Shown here: positions 54,584-63,522 of the stretch, one piece after another | Layout of the letters: each line of letters begins with the position of its first letter | How positions within the stretch are numbered: the first letter of the stretch is position 1 | Origin: Mycobacterium sp. Z3061 | Lineage (GTDB): Bacteria > Actinomycetota > Actinomycetes > Mycobacteriales > Mycobacteriaceae | Assembly (NCBI RefSeq): GCF_031583025.1 | Contig: NZ_CP134062.1 | Span: forward strand, 5,739,234 to 5,803,233 | DNA: 64,000 nucleotides | Direction: 5' to 3' | Made by a program: the position numbers and the translations under genes | The notes under the pieces: model-generated | Told to the model about the DNA's origin: nothing | What the model saw: only the letters and a program-made list of their open reading frames with translations | Database searches by the model: none

Positions 54584-55705
54584 ATGACTGTGGTTCCGGA
54601 GGATTTTGTCCCAGGCCTGGAAGGCGTCGTGGCCTTCACCACCGAAATCGCCGAACCCGACAAAGACGGCGGCGCGTTGCGCTACCGCGGCGTCGACATT
54701 CAGGATCTGGTGAGCCAGCAGGTCACGTTCGGAGACGTCTGGGCGCTGTTGGTCGACGGTGAGTTCGGCCGCGGTTTGCCGCCGGCCGAGCCATTCCCGC
54801 TGCCGATCCACACCGGTGACGTGCGGGTCGACGTGCAGGCCGGCCTCGCGATGCTGGCCCCGATCTGGGGGTACCAGCCGCTGTTGGACACCGAGGAATC
54901 GGTCGCGCGCGACCAGCTGGCGCGGGCCTCGGTGATGGCACTGTCCTACGTCGCGCAGTCGGCCCGCGGCATCTACCAGCCGGCCGTACCGCAACGCGTG
55001 ATCGACGAATGTTCCACCGTCACCGCACGTTTCATGACCCGCTGGCAGGGCGAACCGGACCCCAGACATGTCGAGGCGATCGACGCGTACTGGGTCTCGG
55101 CCGCCGAACACGGCCTGAATGCATCGACCTTCACCGCCCGGGTGATCGCTTCGACCGGCGCGGATGTGGCCGCGGCGCTGTCTGGTGCGATCGGAGCGAT
55201 GAGCGGTCCCCTGCACGGCGGGGCGCCGGCCCGCGTGCTGCCGATGATCGAAGAGGTGGAACGCACCGACGACGCCCGCGGTCTGGTCAAGGGCATCCTG
55301 GACCGCCGCGAGAAGCTGATGGGTTTCGGACACCGGGTCTACCGCGCCGAAGACCCGCGGGCGCGGGTGCTGCGGGCGACCGCCGAACGGCTGAAAGCGC
55401 CTCGCTACGAGGTTGCCGTCGCGCTCGAGCAGGCGGCGCTGGCCGAGTTACGGGAGCGCCGGCCGGACCGGGCGATCGAGACCAACGTGGAGTTCTGGGC
55501 GGCGGTCATCCTGGACTTCGCCGAAGTTCCGGCCAACATGATGCCGGCGATGTTCACCTGCGGCCGCACCGCGGGCTGGTGTGCCCACATTCTCGAACAG
55601 AAGCGGCTGGGCAAATTGGTGCGCCCGTCGGCGATCTACGTAGGGCCGGGGCCGCGCAGCCCGGAATCGGTCACGGGCTGGGACCGGGTGCTCACCAACG
55701 CTTAG
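54584..55705 (+). CDS. citA: Citrate synthase 2 CitA
   Basis: 373 residues from ATG at 54584 (MTVVPEDFVPGLEGV), the length and start of M. tuberculosis CitA (Rv0889c, by memory). The frame stays open for 228 codons upstream, but that DNA is the pdxH gene on the other strand. Active-site regions are IGAMSGPLHGGAPARVLPM and GFGHRVYRAEDPRARV, with MFTCGRTAGWCAHILEQ near the end. It is the second citrate synthase beside GltA2. A methylcitrate-synthase-like role is possible, since the short form is common among propionate-using enzymes. Confidence 0.95.
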   Translation: MTVVPEDFVPGLEGVVAFTTEIAEPDKDGGALRYRGVDIQDLVSQQVTFGDVWALLVDGEFGRGLPPAEPFPLPIHTGDVRVDVQAGLAMLAPIWGYQPLLDTEESVARDQLARASVMALSYVAQSARGIYQPAVPQRVIDECSTVTARFMTRWQGEPDPRHVEAIDAYWVSAAEHGLNASTFTARVIASTGADVAAALSGAIGAMSGPLHGGAPARVLPMIEEVERTDDARGLVKGILDRREKLMGFGHRVYRAEDPRARVLRATAERLKAPRYEVAVALEQAALAELRERRPDRAIETNVEFWAAVILDFAEVPANMMPAMFTCGRTAGWCAHILEQKRLGKLVRPSAIYVGPGPRSPESVTGWDRVLTNA

Positions 55706-55717
55706 CGAGGCCGCCGA

Positions 55718-56470
55718 TTACGAGGCCACCGGCGCCGCGGCGGTCACCGGCTTCTTATACGTACCAAAAAGCTTGTCGCCGTAGGTCATAACGACCGACA
55801 GGTTGGTAGGTCGCTTTTCGGAGTGATGCAGTTCGTGCCCCGATGCCGCGGGCAACAGCCAACGGGGATAGAACGTCATGTCGTAACCGCTGTGCGTGAT
55901 CACCATGGCGGTGGTGTTCGCCACCGCATATGCGACCACGATCATCGGATGCGCCCCGAACACCAACGGCGGCACATAGAGGCAGAGCATCACCATCAGT
56001 CCCTCGACCGGGTGCACCACGAAGTTGGTCCAGATGGTCAGCGGCGACTGCACCCGGTGGTGCAGGAAGTGCACCTTCTGAAATACGAAACGGTTGCCAT
56101 GCTCGAGTCGGTGCCACCAATAGGTCAGGAACTCCCCGATCACCATGAAGCACCCGAGCTGGGTTACGAATGCCACCAATGTCGGTGCTGCGGTGGGCAC
56201 TTCGGCCACCCAGGGATGGAATATGCGATGCAGCACGAAGAACGCCACCGCTGCGCCGACGTAGGTCGACATGATCCGTAACCCCAGCTTGGTAGCCGCT
56301 CTGGCCGAGATCCTCTGGTAGACAACGACGTCGAAGATCGAGTAGACGACACCGGTCACCAGCACGACCGCGACGACAACCGGCAGGAAATACAATGGGA
56401 ACTCGAAGAAGCCGACGCCCAGATGCTGCAACATCCAGCCCCAAATAGGCTGCAATGCATTGTGATTCAT
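55718..56470 (-). CDS. Sterol desaturase / fatty acid hydroxylase family membrane protein
   Basis: 250 residues with hydrophobic segments at ~28-48, ~70-88, ~100-118 and ~150-190. The diiron histidine clusters of the fatty acid hydroxylase superfamily are present in order: HRLEH (~119), HFLHH (~134), HSGYD region, and HELHH (~212). The family hydroxylates or desaturates lipids or carotenoids in the membrane. It follows the TetR gene by 10 bases, so its expression is probably controlled by that repressor through the operators at 57118-57179. It converges on citA. Confidence 0.9.
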   Translation of the reverse strand: MNHNALQPIWGWMLQHLGVGFFEFPLYFLPVVVAVVLVTGVVYSIFDVVVYQRISARAATKLGLRIMSTYVGAAVAFFVLHRIFHPWVAEVPTAAPTLVAFVTQLGCFMVIGEFLTYWWHRLEHGNRFVFQKVHFLHHRVQSPLTIWTNFVVHPVEGLMVMLCLYVPPLVFGAHPMIVVAYAVANTTAMVITHSGYDMTFYPRWLLPAASGHELHHSEKRPTNLSVVMTYGDKLFGTYKKPVTAAAPVAS

Positions 56471-56480
56471 GGTGTCGCTC

Positions 56481-57056
56481 CTATTCGTGCGAGGTGTCGG
56501 TCAGCAGCCGCCGGGCGGCGAGTCGCAGTTCGGTGATGCACTGCTCGACGGTGATATCACCGACCCCGAGCAGCGCCAGATCGGCGAAGAACACCCGCCC
56601 GAGCACCGTCATCGCCGGGTCGAGCGACAGCGACTCCGGCACGTTTTCGACGGCCCCGCCCAACAGGTCCAGGAACATCTGGCGAACGCCGAGACGGAAC
56701 TCGTCAGCGACCGGACCCTGGGCCAGCACCGAGGCCATGGTGGCCCGCACCATCGGCAGGTCCGATGCCGCTTCCCGGACCACCTGTTCGATCGCGACGT
56801 CGACGGCGTCGGCCGGCACTACAGCCGCGGCGGCAATGGCATGCGGAATGCGTTGCGCCACATCATGACCCCACGCCAGCGCGGCTTCGCACACCACGTG
56901 CTCCTTGGACGCGAAGTAGCGGTAGGTGGTCGCCCTGGAAACTCCGGCGGTGGTGGCGATCTGCTCCATGCCCACGGATTCGTGACCGTGCTCGCGAATC
57001 AACTGCCGAGCGGCCGCGAGCAATCGCTCACGCACGTCACGCTGACGCGCGTCCAT
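56481..57056 (-). CDS. TetR-family repressor of the fatty acid hydroxylase
   Basis: 191 residues from ATG at 57054-57056 (MDARQRDVRERLLAAARQLI). The frame is open up to 57188, but that extension would translate two operator palindromes and contains no conserved sequence, so the later start is preferred. Helix-turn-helix: VGMEQIATTAGVSRATTYRYFASKEHVV. The C-terminal domain is typical of TetR proteins of 190-200 residues. Likely autoregulated; the hydroxylase gene follows by 10 bases. Confidence 0.85.
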   Translation of the reverse strand: MDARQRDVRERLLAAARQLIREHGHESVGMEQIATTAGVSRATTYRYFASKEHVVCEAALAWGHDVAQRIPHAIAAAAVVPADAVDVAIEQVVREAASDLPMVRATMASVLAQGPVADEFRLGVRQMFLDLLGGAVENVPESLSLDPAMTVLGRVFFADLALLGVGDITVEQCITELRLAARRLLTDTSHE

Positions 57057-57117
57057 CGTGCGGTGAATCGTCAAGGTCGTTGAGCCCACCCGATCATCCT
57101 TTGCCGTCGGACATGCT

Positions 57118-57143
57118 GAGACAGTTGCTGTTACAGGTGTCTC
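57118..57143. promoter_or_regulatory. TetR operator (proximal), GAGAC-type palindrome
   Basis: GAGACA...TGTCTC, 26 bases including 14 central bases. Read on the other strand, the site at 57154-57179 has nearly the same sequence, giving two copies 36 bases apart centre to centre, both upstream of the TetR start (57056). Confidence 0.7.
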
Positions 57144-57153
57144 ACTTGGATTT

Positions 57154-57179
57154 GAGACGACTGTATCAGCAGCCGTCTC
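57154..57179. promoter_or_regulatory. TetR operator (distal), GAGAC-type palindrome
   Basis: GAGACG...CGTCTC, 26 bases; the reverse complement of its centre (GCTGCTGATACAGT) matches GTTGCTGTTACAGG of the proximal site in 11 of 14 positions. Two matched sites strengthen the case for a real repressor target. Confidence 0.7.
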
Positions 57180-57213
57180 GGAGGACAAGGGCGGAGATCG
57201 AGTGCCAGCGAGG

Positions 57214-57540
57214 TCAGATCGCCGTTCGGTTATAGGAGGAACCGCGGATGACCGAGGTGATGGCGCGCCCGAAACGGCGTTCCACGGAGCTGATCAGCTT
57301 CATCACCTGGTCTTGATCGGTGCTGTCTGCCGCGACCGCAAACACCCGTGACGCGGGGTAGCCGTGCACGATGCGGGTCAACGGGCCGACGTGCGGCCCG
57401 GAAACCGCAACGGAGTAGCCGGCCGCCAGCAAGGCCCGTGCGGCGAAGTAACCGGCGTCCGACCCCGCGTCCATGACCAGGAAAAGTTTTGGCAGATCCG
57501 CGGGCGGCGTCCCGGTCAAGATAGGTGGGGTAAGCGACAT
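57214..57540 (-). CDS. Short-chain dehydrogenase-like Rossmann fragment (108 aa), function unknown
   Basis: 108 residues from ATG at 57538-57540; a TTG three codons earlier is possible. The sequence FLVMDAGSDAGYFAARALLAAGYSVAVSG follows the pattern of the first strand, glycine-rich turn and second strand of NAD-binding short-chain dehydrogenases. AVAADSTDQDQVMKLISSVERRFGRA resembles the DxxD helix region. Catalytic Ser/Tyr/Lys are absent because only the first ~110 residues of a ~250-residue fold are present. It may be a standalone dinucleotide-binding remnant. Divergent from the VOC gene at 57761. Confidence 0.6.
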   Translation of the reverse strand: MSLTPPILTGTPPADLPKLFLVMDAGSDAGYFAARALLAAGYSVAVSGPHVGPLTRIVHGYPASRVFAVAADSTDQDQVMKLISSVERRFGRAITSVIRGSSYNRTAI

Positions 57541-57616
57541 GACACTCAACCTAAAGACGGTGGCGGTTGTCCAGAATCCACCGATCGGACAGTTGAGGAC
57601 GAAATCGGGCGTCAGC

Positions 57617-57649
57617 CGATCGGGGGCGCGCGCCTCCCCCGATCGGCGC
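57617..57649. promoter_or_regulatory. Strong GC-rich hairpin in a divergent intergenic region
   Basis: GCCGATCGGGGG (57617-57628) pairs perfectly with CCCCCGATCGGC (57638-57649) around a 9-base loop. The flanking genes start at 57540 (minus) and 57761 (plus), so it is not a 3' terminator of either. It may be a leader structure or protein-binding site. No other feature is seen in 57541-57760 apart from a GGAG ribosome-binding site before 57761. Confidence 0.6.
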
Positions 57650-57760
57650 CGGCCGTCAATGTCGGGGCCTCCGGTTACGGTTCGCGATGAGATCTGCCGC
57701 CCGGGCCGGTCAGTATGTGTGAGCCCGGGCGGGCGATACCACCAACCCTAGGAGTGACCC

Positions 57761-58219
57761 ATGGCCATCAAGGTTGAACCAGCAGTGACGCCGCATCTTG
57801 TCGTCGACGACGCCGCTGCCGCGATCGACTTCTACGTCAAAGCATTCGACGCTGTCGAACTGGCCCGCATTCCCGGCCCGGACGGCCGGCTAATCCACGC
57901 AGCGGTGCAGATCAACGGCTCGACGGTGATGCTCAACGACGACTTTCCGGAGATGTGCAACGACCAGTCGATGACTCCGAAATCGTTGGGCGGTACGCCC
58001 GTGACCATCCACCTCACGGTCACCGACGTTGAGACCAAGTTCCAGCGGGCGCTCGACGCCGGCGCCACCGTGGTGATGGCATTGGAGGACCAGTTCTGGG
58101 GCGACCGCTATGGCGTCGTCGCCGACCCCTTCGGGCACAACTGGTCGCTGGGCCAACCGGTCCGCGAGGTCAGCCCGGAGGAGATCAAGGAGATGATGTC
58201 GGCTCCCGCCAGCGGCTAA
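57761..58219 (+). CDS. PhnB-type VOC/glyoxalase family protein (Rv0887c-like)
   Basis: 152 residues, the length of Rv0887c by memory. VOC fold of the PhnB/YdfG type: VTPHLVVDDAAAAIDFYVKAFDAVELAR at the N-terminus, HAAVQINGSTVMLNDDFPE in the middle, VETKFQRALDAGATVVM and WGDRYGVVADPFGHNWSLGQ at the C-terminus. The last motif is the family hallmark. The ligand is unknown. Its stop overlaps that of the convergent fprB by 4 bases. Confidence 0.9.
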   Translation: MAIKVEPAVTPHLVVDDAAAAIDFYVKAFDAVELARIPGPDGRLIHAAVQINGSTVMLNDDFPEMCNDQSMTPKSLGGTPVTIHLTVTDVETKFQRALDAGATVVMALEDQFWGDRYGVVADPFGHNWSLGQPVREVSPEEIKEMMSAPASG

Positions 58220-59910
58220 AGCGAGTCCCGCAACCGGGCCAGCAGGCGCCGTCCCCGGGACGGCTCCTGCGGCGCGGTGGCCGCGGCGGCGAGCATATCG
58301 GCGACGTCGGTGAACTTGCTGCGCGGACGACCGTGAGCACTGCCGCGCGCCACCTCGGCCGCATCGATCGCGCGCCAACCCGCGGAGTCGACGACATCGG
58401 GCTGGCGCGCGGCAACCAGCCCGGTCAGCACCGAGGGGCCGGCCGCCGGGTCGGTCAGTTTTCCGGCGTTGAAGTCGGCCACCAGTGCCTGCACGGTTTG
58501 TAACGAGCACGACTTGTTGGTGCCGATGAAGCCGGTGGGCCCGCGCTTGATCCAGCCCGCGACATAGGCGCCGGTGACCGGCAGGCCGGACTTCGGGTCG
58601 ACGACCCGCCCGCCGTCGTTGGGCACGACGGCCGCCGCGGCGTCGAACGGCAGATCGCGAATCTCTTTGCCACGGTATCCAATGGACGTAAGCACCAGGC
58701 CCGCGTCGAGTCGGTGGGATGCGCCGGTGGTGGTGACCGAGAATTCGACCCCGGCGGCCCGTTGCGTTCCGGGGATGCGTTGTGGCGTCAGCCCGTAAGC
58801 CAGCCGGATACGCGGGCGCGACGCCGATTCCGAACCATCACTCAGAGTGCGCAGGATCTCTAGCTTGTGCCGGGTCAACGGATCCGAGACCGAGTCCAGA
58901 TCCGCACGCACCCAGCGCTGGTCCTCGGGATCGAGCACGACCTCACAGGCGCCCGTGAGCCCGATCAACTCGGGCAGGGTGAAGGCCGAGTCCGCCGGTC
59001 CGCGACGGGCGGCGATCACCACCTCGCGGACAGCCGACTTGCGGAATGCCTTCAGAGCATGGTCGGCGATGTCGGTGCGGGCCAATTCGTCCGGGTTGGC
59101 GGTGAGCACCCGCGCCACGTCGAGCGCGACATTGCCGTTACCGATTATCACGACCCGCTCGTGACTGAGATCGATTGGCAGATCGGCATATTGGGGATGG
59201 CCGTTGATCCACGCCACCAATTCGGTGGCCGTGCCGGTGCCCGGCAGCCCCATTCCGTCGATATCGAGCCGACGGTCATCGGGTGCGCCGACCGCATAGA
59301 GCACCGCGTGGTGGTGCTCCAGCAATTCGGCGTGGCTGACGTGCCGGCCGACCTCGACGTTGAGATAGAACCGGAAACCGCGGTGCTCGGCAACCCGATC
59401 GAACAACCGGGTGACCTTCTTGGTGTGCTGGTGATCGGGCGCCACCCCGGCACGCACCAGACCATAAGGCGTGGGCAACTTTTCGAAGACGTTTACCCGT
59501 ACGCCCTGTTGCACCAGGAGTTCGTCCGCTGCGTACATCGCCGCGGGGCCCGATCCCACGATGGCGACCGTCAGTGGCCGGCGGCGGGTACGCACCCGCG
59601 CGGCCGGGATCACCGGCGCCAGCTTCGACGTCGGCGGCAACTTCACATCGGCGGCTCGTTCCGGGTAGAACGACGCGTTGATCTCGACGAACGGCAATTG
59701 GCCGGCATCCAGCTTGCTGTCCGGGACGATTGCCCCGACCGGGCAGGCACTGACGCAGGCACCACAGTCCACACAGGCCACCGGGTCGATGTAGAGCATC
59801 TCCGATGTCGCATAGCCCGGCTCGTCGGGCGACGGGTGGATGCAATTGACCGGACACGCGAAGACGCAGGACCCGTCATTGCAGCACGACTGAGTAATAA
59901 CGTGCGGCAT
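58216..59910 (-). CDS. fprB: Ferredoxin/ferredoxin-NADP reductase FprB
   Basis: 564 residues (575 in M. tuberculosis Rv0886, by memory). The N-terminus is a ferredoxin domain with two cysteine motifs (CCNDGSCVFACPVNC at ~9-23 and CVDCGACVSACPVG at ~46-59), suited to bind a 3Fe-4S and/or 4Fe-4S pair. Residue ~110 onward is an adrenodoxin-reductase-type domain: AIVGSGPAAMYAADELL for FAD, VVIIGNGNVALDVARVL for NADP, and a late GWIKRGPTGFIGTNKSC segment. It passes electrons from NADPH to iron-sulfur partners such as cytochrome P450 systems. The diiron gene lies 19 bases upstream on the same strand. Confidence 0.95.
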   Translation of the reverse strand: MPHVITQSCCNDGSCVFACPVNCIHPSPDEPGYATSEMLYIDPVACVDCGACVSACPVGAIVPDSKLDAGQLPFVEINASFYPERAADVKLPPTSKLAPVIPAARVRTRRRPLTVAIVGSGPAAMYAADELLVQQGVRVNVFEKLPTPYGLVRAGVAPDHQHTKKVTRLFDRVAEHRGFRFYLNVEVGRHVSHAELLEHHHAVLYAVGAPDDRRLDIDGMGLPGTGTATELVAWINGHPQYADLPIDLSHERVVIIGNGNVALDVARVLTANPDELARTDIADHALKAFRKSAVREVVIAARRGPADSAFTLPELIGLTGACEVVLDPEDQRWVRADLDSVSDPLTRHKLEILRTLSDGSESASRPRIRLAYGLTPQRIPGTQRAAGVEFSVTTTGASHRLDAGLVLTSIGYRGKEIRDLPFDAAAAVVPNDGGRVVDPKSGLPVTGAYVAGWIKRGPTGFIGTNKSCSLQTVQALVADFNAGKLTDPAAGPSVLTGLVAARQPDVVDSAGWRAIDAAEVARGSAHGRPRSKFTDVADMLAAAATAPQEPSRGRRLLARLRDSL

Positions 59911-59929
59911 AAGGCAACTCGCAGACTGA

Positions 59930-60967
59930 TCAGGCAGCCGGCGCCGTGGTCAGGTGCTGCCGCTGCGGCTCACTGCGGTAGCGCGACGGCTTGCCGTTGA
60001 TCCTGCAGATCCGCCACATCAGCCGGGCCGAGCGGTTTTCCATCAGCCCGGTGTCGTAGGCCAGCATCCGAACGTCGGCGAACATGTCGCGCAACCACTT
60101 TCGCGACTCAGGCGAGCGGAAGAACAGCTCCTTCTTCACCGAACGCGGGATGTCGAACTCCTGCCAGAAAGCCTTCGGCGGGATCAGGATCGCGTTGCAC
60201 AACGTCCGCATGGTCAGCGGGAAGAACAACGAGGTCCAGAAGCGTTGGCGGCGGTTCAGATTCGGCAGACGCCGGCGCAGGAACTCGTGAGCGAACGAGA
60301 TGTGTCGGGCCTCCTCGGCCACGTGAATGGCCATCACCCGTTCCATGACCGGGTGCAGCGCCTTGCCCTCCCGCAGCACCTGCTTCTGGGTGTGGTCGAT
60401 CGGCTCCTCACCGGCTAGCACCCCGATGAAGAACGCCACCGGCAGCGGACCGGCCACCAGCGGGACCAGCGGGGAGATCCAGCGCAGCCGCCGTGGCATC
60501 CCCGGGACGTCGGCGCCGACCCGGTTCACCATCTCCTGGAACATCATGGTGTGGTTGCACTCTTCGACCGATTCGTGCAGGCAGTAGCGGTATTCGGGCG
60601 AACCGTTGGGCACCCAGAAGGTGTAGTTCATCAGCCCGCGGATCAGGATGGACTCGAAGTGCAGGCCCACCTTGGCGACATTGGCCTGGCGCCACATGCC
60701 GATCTTGATCTGCTTCTCCTCAGGCTGCGCCTGGTACCACGGGTGCCGGCCCAACGGGTCGGTCGTCGGGAGGATCCACCGGGGATCGTTGTCGGTGACG
60801 GCGAACTCCGGTGACTCCCAATCGATATCGGTGTACGGGTTGAAGTTGCGCCGCACAGACCCCTCGGACAGTGTGGCGAGCATTTCCACGTACTCCGCGT
60901 CGTCCCGCACCTCCATGTTGCGGCGCCAACGTCGAACCATGCGCGTCCTGGCAGTCGTAGCAACCAT
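59930..60967 (-). CDS. AurF-like diiron oxygenase family protein (Rv0885-like)
   Basis: 345 residues from ATG at 60965-60967, preceded by GGGGAGG. The frame is open to 61099 but the extension is unsupported. Diiron ligands of the AurF/p-aminobenzoate N-oxygenase family are visible: HFESILIRG, then ESVEECNH (ExxH), then HVAEEARHISFAHE (ExxH with a following Glu). Members oxygenate arylamines or other substrates; none is known for Rv0885. The gene lies directly upstream of fprB, which could supply electrons, a plausible functional pairing. Divergent from serC. Confidence 0.88.
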   Translation of the reverse strand: MVATTARTRMVRRWRRNMEVRDDAEYVEMLATLSEGSVRRNFNPYTDIDWESPEFAVTDNDPRWILPTTDPLGRHPWYQAQPEEKQIKIGMWRQANVAKVGLHFESILIRGLMNYTFWVPNGSPEYRYCLHESVEECNHTMMFQEMVNRVGADVPGMPRRLRWISPLVPLVAGPLPVAFFIGVLAGEEPIDHTQKQVLREGKALHPVMERVMAIHVAEEARHISFAHEFLRRRLPNLNRRQRFWTSLFFPLTMRTLCNAILIPPKAFWQEFDIPRSVKKELFFRSPESRKWLRDMFADVRMLAYDTGLMENRSARLMWRICRINGKPSRYRSEPQRQHLTTAPAA

Positions 60968-61061
60968 CAGAAGCCTCCCCAGCGAGGTTGAGATCCGGAC
61001 GAATAAAGAACACGGTACCGCCGGTACTGGGAATTCTCCAGGGCGGTTCCGCGGGCTGTGA

Positions 61062-62303
<1,242 letters not shown>

Positions 62304-62406
62304 CAACCGCCCAGCGTGTCAGTACCCCGTTACCGGAGTTCGCTGCACTAGAGTTCGCACGTAACGATTCCGTTGCTGACGTGCACGGAGTCTGCGAGGA
62401 GAAGCC

Positions 62407-63186
62407 ATGCGGGAACTCAAAGTGGTTGGGCTTGACCCCGACGGCAAATTCGTCCTCTGCGAGGGCGCCAGCTCGGCCGAGAAGTTCCGACTGCCGGCCG
62501 ATGAGCGTCTGCGAGCCGTGCTCGACGGGGAGCCGATACCACCCGAGCAGCCGGCGCTCGACATCGTCGTCACGAACATGTTGAGCCCCAAGGAGATTCA
62601 GGCCCGAATCCGCGCCGGTGCGTCCGTCGAGCAGGTCGCCGCGGCGTCCGGATCCGACGTGACACGGATCCAGCGGTTCGCCAATCCGGTGTTGCTGGAG
62701 CGCTTCCGCGCCGCGGAGCTGGCGACTGCCGCGCACCCGGTCCTGGCCGACGGACCTGCGGTGCTGAGTCTGTTGGAGACTGTCACGGCGGCGTTGGTGG
62801 GACGGGGCCTGAGCCCGGAGAAACTCACCTGGGACGCCTGGCGCAACGAAGACAGCCGCTGGACGGTGCAACTCGGCTGGCAGGCCGGCCGCTCGGACAA
62901 CGTCGCCCATTTCCGCTTCACGCCCGGAGCGCACGGCGGCACCGTCACCGCTATCGACGACGCGGCCAGCGAGCTCATCGACCCTGAGTTCAAGCCCCGC
63001 CAGCTTGCCCCGGTGGCGCGCTTGGCGTTCGAGGCCGCCGCAGAACCGGCCCAAGCCCCACCGCCCGCGCAACCGAGCGCCCCGGACACGCCGGCCGAGC
63101 AGCCGGCCGGCAGCAGGCGCGGCAAGCCGGCCATCCCCGCCTGGGAGGACGTCCTCCTCGGGGTGCGCTCAAGCGGCCAACGCTAA
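62407..63186 (+). CDS. sepH: Cell-division regulator SepH (DUF3071)
   Basis: 259 residues (253 in M. tuberculosis Rv0883c, by memory). The N-terminal domain (~1-70, RELKVVGLDPDGKFVLCE) is DUF3071. A helix-turn-helix-like segment follows (ARIRAGASVEQVAAASGSDVTRIQRFANPVL, ~72-100). The C-terminus is a proline/alanine-rich, probably disordered tail ending PAWEDVLLGVRSSGQ. In Streptomyces and mycobacteria SepH binds FtsZ and promotes its assembly. Follows serC by ~100 bases on the same strand. Confidence 0.94.
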   Translation: MRELKVVGLDPDGKFVLCEGASSAEKFRLPADERLRAVLDGEPIPPEQPALDIVVTNMLSPKEIQARIRAGASVEQVAAASGSDVTRIQRFANPVLLERFRAAELATAAHPVLADGPAVLSLLETVTAALVGRGLSPEKLTWDAWRNEDSRWTVQLGWQAGRSDNVAHFRFTPGAHGGTVTAIDDAASELIDPEFKPRQLAPVARLAFEAAAEPAQAPPPAQPSAPDTPAEQPAGSRRGKPAIPAWEDVLLGVRSSGQR

Positions 63187-63234
63187 GTCGATCGCAAGCC
63201 GGGCGCAGCATTTCGCACGCTCGTCGGCAGCCGC

Positions 63235-63513
63235 CTAACTGGCACCCATCAGCGTCACGGCCAGCAGTGACACCCACGCCCCGGCCACCCCGATCGCCGC
63301 CCCGAGCACGAACCACCGCAACACCAGGGTGCGTCGCCAGCCCCACAGCGTGGGTGCGAGTCCGCCGACCGCCACCACATTGAGGCCCACGGCCAACAGC
63401 GGATGCACTCGGATCAGCCCGAGGCTGAGCACCACGATCGCTGCACCGGTGACGGCGGCGACGAAACCGGCCACCGCCAAACCCGTTGCCCAGGGCACGG
63501 ACTCATCGTTCAC
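63235..63513 (-). CDS. Small membrane protein (Rv0882-like)
   Basis: 92 residues with three membrane segments: ~9-30 (ATGLAVAGFVAAVTGAAIVVLSL), ~38-56 (LLAVGLNVVAVGGLAPTLWGW), and ~65-88 (WFVLGAAIGVAGAWVSLLAVTLM). Size and order fit Rv0882 (94 aa, by memory), next to the RNA methyltransferase gene. No function is known. It converges on sepH and follows the methyltransferase by 9 bases, so the two probably share a transcript. Confidence 0.85.
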   Translation of the reverse strand: MNDESVPWATGLAVAGFVAAVTGAAIVVLSLGLIRVHPLLAVGLNVVAVGGLAPTLWGWRRTLVLRWFVLGAAIGVAGAWVSLLAVTLMGAS

Positions 63514-63522
63514 GTCGCGAGC

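Noticed and set aside
57057-57188. 44-codon N-terminal extension of the TetR gene
   Set aside because: It would place two operator palindromes inside coding sequence and shows no family similarity.
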